Shown here: positions 6,570-9,098 of the stretch, in pieces
Position numbering within the stretch: position 1 is the first letter of the stretch
How the letters are laid out: each line of letters starts with the position of its first letter
Assembly (NCBI GenBank): GCA_937983475.1
Contig: CALJZV010000179.1
Span: forward strand, 1 to 9,098
DNA: 9,098 nucleotides
Source: an uncultured Verrucomicrobiales bacterium
Lineage (GTDB): Bacteria > Verrucomicrobiota > Verrucomicrobiia > Limisphaerales > JACDHS01
Reading direction: 5' to 3'
Made by a program: the position numbers and the translations under genes
The notes under the pieces: model-generated
Database searches by the model: none
What the model saw: the letters and a program-made list of their open reading frames with translations, nothing else
Told to the model about the DNA's origin: nothing

Positions 6570-6633
6570 CCCTGCAAATCGTTGCTACAACGGTGGCTTG
6601 GGAAATTAAATCAGGAAAACAGGGTCCTTTTAA

Positions 6634-6663
6634 TTGACCGAAACCTTGAAAAAGGGGTAAACT
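6634..6663 (+). promoter_or_regulatory. Sigma70-type promoter candidate for the PEP-CTERM gene
   Basis: TTGACC (6634-6639) and TAAACT (6658-6663) with an 18-nt spacer match the -35 consensus at 5 of 6 positions and the -10 consensus at 4 of 6. The pair lies just upstream of the ATG at 6674, so the expected transcript would begin only a few bases before the start codon. An AAGGGG lies too far (16 nt) from the ATG to be a good Shine-Dalgarno. Confidence 0.45.
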
Positions 6664-6673
6664 CATAACTGTT

Positions 6674-7381
6674 ATGAAAAAGCTCACCTCATTTTACCGG
6701 CAAGCGGCCCTTCTGGCCGTGGTTAGCGCTTCGCTTTTCTTCAATAATGCCGTTTTGCACGCTGCTTCAGTGGGCTTCAGCACAAATTCCGTGGATGCCA
6801 GCGGCACCGGATTTGGAGCCATTTTCAATGTTTTGACCGTGCAGAACGATGACACCGAATGGGGTTCTGTCCTGTTGGATGGCTCGGGCTTGGATGTTCT
6901 GGGCGGAAATGCCACGGCATCGAGCATGACGCGCACGGCGGACGAATTGTTGGGCAGCGGCATCGACCGCTTCAACTTCGGTTTGGTGCTCAACATCAAC
7001 GAGAGCGTTGGTCCGCCGCCTCGGGAAATCACGCTGAATGACTTCACCGTGCGTTTTTACACAGATCCGAATAATTTCGGCTCGTTTTTCGACGCCACGT
7101 ATGTGGCGCCAGTGAGCGGGGTTGTCCTGCCTGCAGTCGCGCCCGGCACGGGAACCGCAGGATGGCTGTTCAACATTCAGCTTTCGGAAGCCGAATTTAA
7201 CAGCTTCTTTGGCAACCCGCTGAACCGCGTCGGCATGTTCATCCTGGAGCCGGACATGATTTTGAATTCCAGCGATGGTGCGGAGAATTTCTTCTTTGTG
7301 GCCATTCCGGAACCCTCGACTTACGCGTTCGCCGGTTTGGGGGCTGTCGTGGCGCTGTTTGCGCTGCGCCGTCGCAAGTAA
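6674..7381 (+). CDS. PEP-CTERM sorting domain protein (235 aa)
   Basis: A secreted or surface protein of unknown function. Residues 1-30 are a signal peptide: MKK, a hydrophobic core (AALLAVVSASLFF), and a likely cut after LHA at residue 30. The C-terminus is a textbook PEP-CTERM tail: PEP at 212-214, a hydrophobic helix at about 217-231, then RRRK. In known systems an exosortase removes this tail during export to the outer envelope or extracellular matrix. The body between is low in charge and rich in Gly, Ser, Asn and Phe with probable beta structure, and I recognise no named domain. It has its own promoter candidate 104 bp after the mtnA stop and its own terminator, so it is probably a single-gene unit. 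No exosortase gene is in the window. Confidence 0.88.
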   Translation: MKKLTSFYRQAALLAVVSASLFFNNAVLHAASVGFSTNSVDASGTGFGAIFNVLTVQNDDTEWGSVLLDGSGLDVLGGNATASSMTRTADELLGSGIDRFNFGLVLNINESVGPPPREITLNDFTVRFYTDPNNFGSFFDATYVAPVSGVVLPAVAPGTGTAGWLFNIQLSEAEFNSFFGNPLNRVGMFILEPDMILNSSDGAENFFFVAIPEPSTYAFAGLGAVVALFALRRRK

Positions 7382-7399
7382 AATAAGGTGTTTCTTTTT

Positions 7400-7433
7400 A
7401 AAGGCTGCCTTCACCGGCAGCCTTTTTTATTTT
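7400..7433 (+). terminator. Rho-independent terminator after the PEP-CTERM gene
   Basis: Stem GGCTGCC (7403-7409) and GGCAGCC (7416-7422), loop TTCACC, flanked by AAA and TTT that extend the pairing, then TTTTTTATTTT rightward. It starts 18 bp after the stop codon. It lies between convergent genes. Read leftward the tract is poorer (TTTAAAAAG), so it may stop crcB transcription only weakly. Confidence 0.9.
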
Positions 7434-7440
7434 CACTTCC

Positions 7441-7808
7441 TTACCGATTCAGGGCTTGGGCGCACACAAAGCCCGCCCATACCGCCACCAGGCATAAAAC
7501 AACCGACAACACCGCGTTGAGCGCTGCATGAAGCCCTTGGCCGTCGCGTATAAGATTCAACGTCTGAATGCTGAAGGAGGAGAACGTCGTGTAACCGCCA
7601 CAAAGGCCACAAGCCATTTGCCATCCGGAGCAGTCAGAGAAGCGAAGATCCCGATGACAAAGGAGCCGGAGACGTTTACCGCCATCGTGCCCCAAGGAAA
7701 AGTTTCCCCAAAGCGCTGCGCCACCACGCCGGACAGCCAGAATCTTCCCATGCCCCCCAAGGCGCTGCCCAAGCCCACCCAGAAATAGCTTTTGAGGATT
7801 TCGGGCAT
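7441..7808 (-). pseudogene. crcB: crcB (Fluc fluoride channel), frameshifted
   Basis: CrcB/Fluc is a small four-helix membrane protein that exports fluoride as a dual-topology dimer. The first frame, from the ATG at 7808, encodes the N-terminal half: LGSALGGMGRFW, then PWGTMAVNVSGSFVIG, up to TAPDG at residue 63. The C-terminal half is in another frame from about 7620: GLCGGYTTFSSFS, the conserved pore segment with the phenylalanines, then RDGQGLHAALNAVLSVVLC and the last helix to the stop at 7441. Between GSFVIG and GLCGG there are 41 nt (13.7 codons). Escherichia coli CrcB, as I recall it, has 22 residues there. About 25 nt or slightly more seem to be missing, which breaks the frame. The start abuts the pyrB stop. 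An AGGAGGT (7819-7825) lies inside the end of pyrB, 10 nt before the ATG. It is either a real pseudogene or an assembly error. Confidence 0.82.
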
Positions 7809-8750
7809 TTAAGCGGCGACCTCCTGCGGCCCCTTGCCGCCGCTGACCAGAAACAGCACGGCCATGCGAACCGCCAGGCCGTTGGTCACTTGTTCGAGAA
7901 TGACCGAGCGGTTGCAGTCGGCAATTTCGCTGTCAATTTCGACCCCACGGTTAATAGGCCCCGGATGCATGATCATCACATCTTCCTTGGTCTGCTCCAT
8001 GCGCGCTTTAGTAAGGCCAAACAGGCTGGTGTATTCTCCAAGGCTGGGAAACATCGTTTTGCGCTGCCGCTCGTGTTGGATGCGCAACAGGTTGATCACG
8101 TCGGCATTGGCAATCGCTTCGCTAAAATTGTGCGTCACGCGGCAGCCCATTTTTTCGAACACCTTGGGCACCAAAGTCGGCGGCCCGCACAAGGTCACGT
8201 TGGCCCCCAGCTTCGTCAGCGCCCAGATGTTGGACCGCGCGACACGGCTGTAAAGAATGTCCCCAAGGATGGTCACGTTCAGCCCGGCGATTTTCCCTTT
8301 CTTTTCCCGGACCGTGAAGGTGTCGAGCAATGCCTGCGTGGGGTGCTCATGCGCGCCATCGCCCGCATTGATGACGCTGGCATGGAGAAATCTGGAGAGA
8401 AAATGAGGCGCCCCGCTGGCGCTGTGGCGAATGATGATGATGTCGGCATTGAGCGCTTCCAGATTGCGTGCGGTTTCCTGGAGGGTCTCCCCCTTTTTTA
8501 AAGACGATGCCGCAGCGGTGAAGTTGATGACATCCGCCAACAGCCGCTGGGCCGCCAGCTCAAAACTGATGCGTGTTCGGGTGGATGGCTCCACGAACAG
8601 ATTGACCACGGTTTTGCCGCGCAGTGCGGGCACTTTCTTGATGGCTCGCTCGCCGACTGCCTTGAAGGCCCGGGCCGTGTCCAGCACCGTGGTGATCTCC
8701 TCGGCGGAAAGCGATTCAATGTCCAGAAGGTGTTTTCGGTGCCAGCTCAT
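7809..8750 (-). CDS. pyrB: Aspartate carbamoyltransferase catalytic subunit (313 aa)
   Basis: PyrB joins carbamoyl phosphate and L-aspartate to N-carbamoyl-aspartate, the committed step of de novo pyrimidine synthesis. The length is normal. Landmarks: STRTR at 56-60 in FVEPSTRTRISFE (carbamoyl phosphate site), the SSLKKGE loop at 82-88 that reaches the neighbouring active site in the trimer, the HPTQALLD motif at 136-143, GDILYSRVARS, and MHPGPINRGVEI late in the protein. All motifs are intact. Its start overlaps the pyrR stop as ATGA, and crcB begins directly after its stop, so the three form one transcription unit. No regulatory chain (pyrI) or pyrC is seen in the window. Control by PyrR is likely from the arrangement, but the leader lies outside. 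Confidence 0.97.
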   Translation of the reverse strand: MSWHRKHLLDIESLSAEEITTVLDTARAFKAVGERAIKKVPALRGKTVVNLFVEPSTRTRISFELAAQRLLADVINFTAAASSLKKGETLQETARNLEALNADIIIIRHSASGAPHFLSRFLHASVINAGDGAHEHPTQALLDTFTVREKKGKIAGLNVTILGDILYSRVARSNIWALTKLGANVTLCGPPTLVPKVFEKMGCRVTHNFSEAIANADVINLLRIQHERQRKTMFPSLGEYTSLFGLTKARMEQTKEDVMIMHPGPINRGVEIDSEIADCNRSVILEQVTNGLAVRMAVLFLVSGGKGPQEVAA

Positions 8751-9098
8751 GGTTTTTGGAGAATGACTCGATCTTCGCCGCCTTCCTCCTTCATGAGAAC
8801 GATTACTTTCTCAGTGGGGGAGGTGGGCACGTTTTTGCCGACAAAGTCGGCCTTGATGGGAAGCTCGCGATGGCCCCGGTCAATCAACACGGCCAGTTGG
8901 ATGCGGACCGGGCGGCCGAAATCGTTGATGGCATCCAGCGCTGCGCGACACGTCCGTCCGCTGAACAGCACATCGTCCACCAGGCCGCCGGTTCTTCCCG
9001 ACCCGTCGACCGCAATCCACGTCGGGTGCATGTTTGGAGCGGCGTGCCGCCCAAGGGCGGCACGCTACAGGCCCATGTGCAGTTCGCCCGTCGGCCCG
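8747..9098 (-). CDS. pyrR: PyrR pyrimidine regulator, 5' part outside the window, in-frame TAG
   Basis: PyrR senses UMP and attenuates pyrimidine-operon mRNA in Bacillus; it also has uracil phosphoribosyltransferase activity. The last 94 codons are well conserved: LVDDVLFSGRT (the PRPP loop), RAALDAINDFGRP, IQLAVLIDRGHRELPIKADFVGKNVPTSPTEKV. Upstream, the same frame reads TGELHMGL, then TAG at 9067-9065, then RAALGRHAAPNMHPTWIAVD. Against Bacillus subtilis PyrR (VGEIDITLYRDDL...IPVDITDQKVILVDDVL, from memory) the TAG replaces the Tyr of YRDDL and both Asp are Ala. The following DGSGRTGGLVDD is also off-consensus. The first ATG after the stop is at 9031, but that product would lack the N-terminal half. 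About 65 N-terminal residues lie beyond the window. The gene is either disrupted or the sequence here is wrong. Its stop overlaps the pyrB start by 4 bp. Confidence 0.85.
9042..9065. repeat. Perfect palindrome inside pyrR
   Basis: GCGTGCCGCCC (9042-9052), AA, then GGGCGGCACGC (9055-9065): 11-bp arms with no mismatch and a 2-nt centre. It coincides with the pyrR codons that should read Tyr-Arg-Asp-Asp-Leu-Gly-Arg-His-Ala, and one base of the in-frame TAG belongs to the arm. It may be a hairpin-templated mutation, a small palindromic mobile repeat, or an assembly artefact. The coding length around it is what a normal PyrR would have, which argues against a simple insertion. Confidence 0.7.

Noticed and set aside
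7381..7440. Fluoride riboswitch linked to crcB
   Set aside because: This region is downstream of crcB and forms a plain terminator. No fluoride-aptamer core was seen upstream of pyrB or crcB in the window.
7433..7624. Separate small gene on the - strand beginning MANGLWPLWRL
   Set aside because: It is a third-frame shadow over the crcB C-terminal half, whose correct frame contains GGYTTFSSFS.

Overview
The window looks like a chromosomal segment of a Verrucomicrobia-type bacterium. The evidence is a short secreted protein with a C-terminal PEP-CTERM sorting tail, chaperonin and DnaK proteins of ordinary bacterial type, a pyrR-pyrB pair, fairly GC-rich coding sequence, and few recognisable Shine-Dalgarno sites. 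The phylum is an inference from recalled family resemblance, not from a search.

Left part (1-4593, all leftward): a chaperone block in transcription order dnaK, a small cysteine-rich DUF2703-type protein, groES, groEL. It ends in a strong rho-independent terminator just past groEL. DnaK (Hsp70) and GroES/GroEL (Hsp60/Hsp10) are the two main protein-folding machines. The DUF2703 gene sits between them with a 29-bp gap to dnaK and its own Shine-Dalgarno. The groES-groEL spacer is a degenerate array with a 7-bp period.

Middle (4594-7430, rightward): a 402-bp divergent intergenic region holds several inverted repeats and a weak heat-shock-like promoter candidate, but no gene. It is followed by a small two-TPR protein and an MtnA-type aldose-phosphate isomerase 38 bp apart. 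A separate unit then follows: a PEP-CTERM protein with its own promoter candidate and a clear terminator.

Right part (7441-9098, leftward): pyrR (5' end beyond the window), pyrB and crcB are packed as one transcription unit. pyrR overlaps pyrB by 4 bp, and pyrB abuts crcB with no gap. pyrB appears intact. Both neighbours look damaged: crcB carries a frameshift with about 8 codons missing, and pyrR carries an in-frame TAG in its YRDDL motif, inside a perfect 11-bp-arm palindrome.

I found no convincing new defence or mobile system. The points most worth checking are the DUF2703 gene inside the chaperone block, the heptad-repeat spacer, and the two lesions flanking pyrB.
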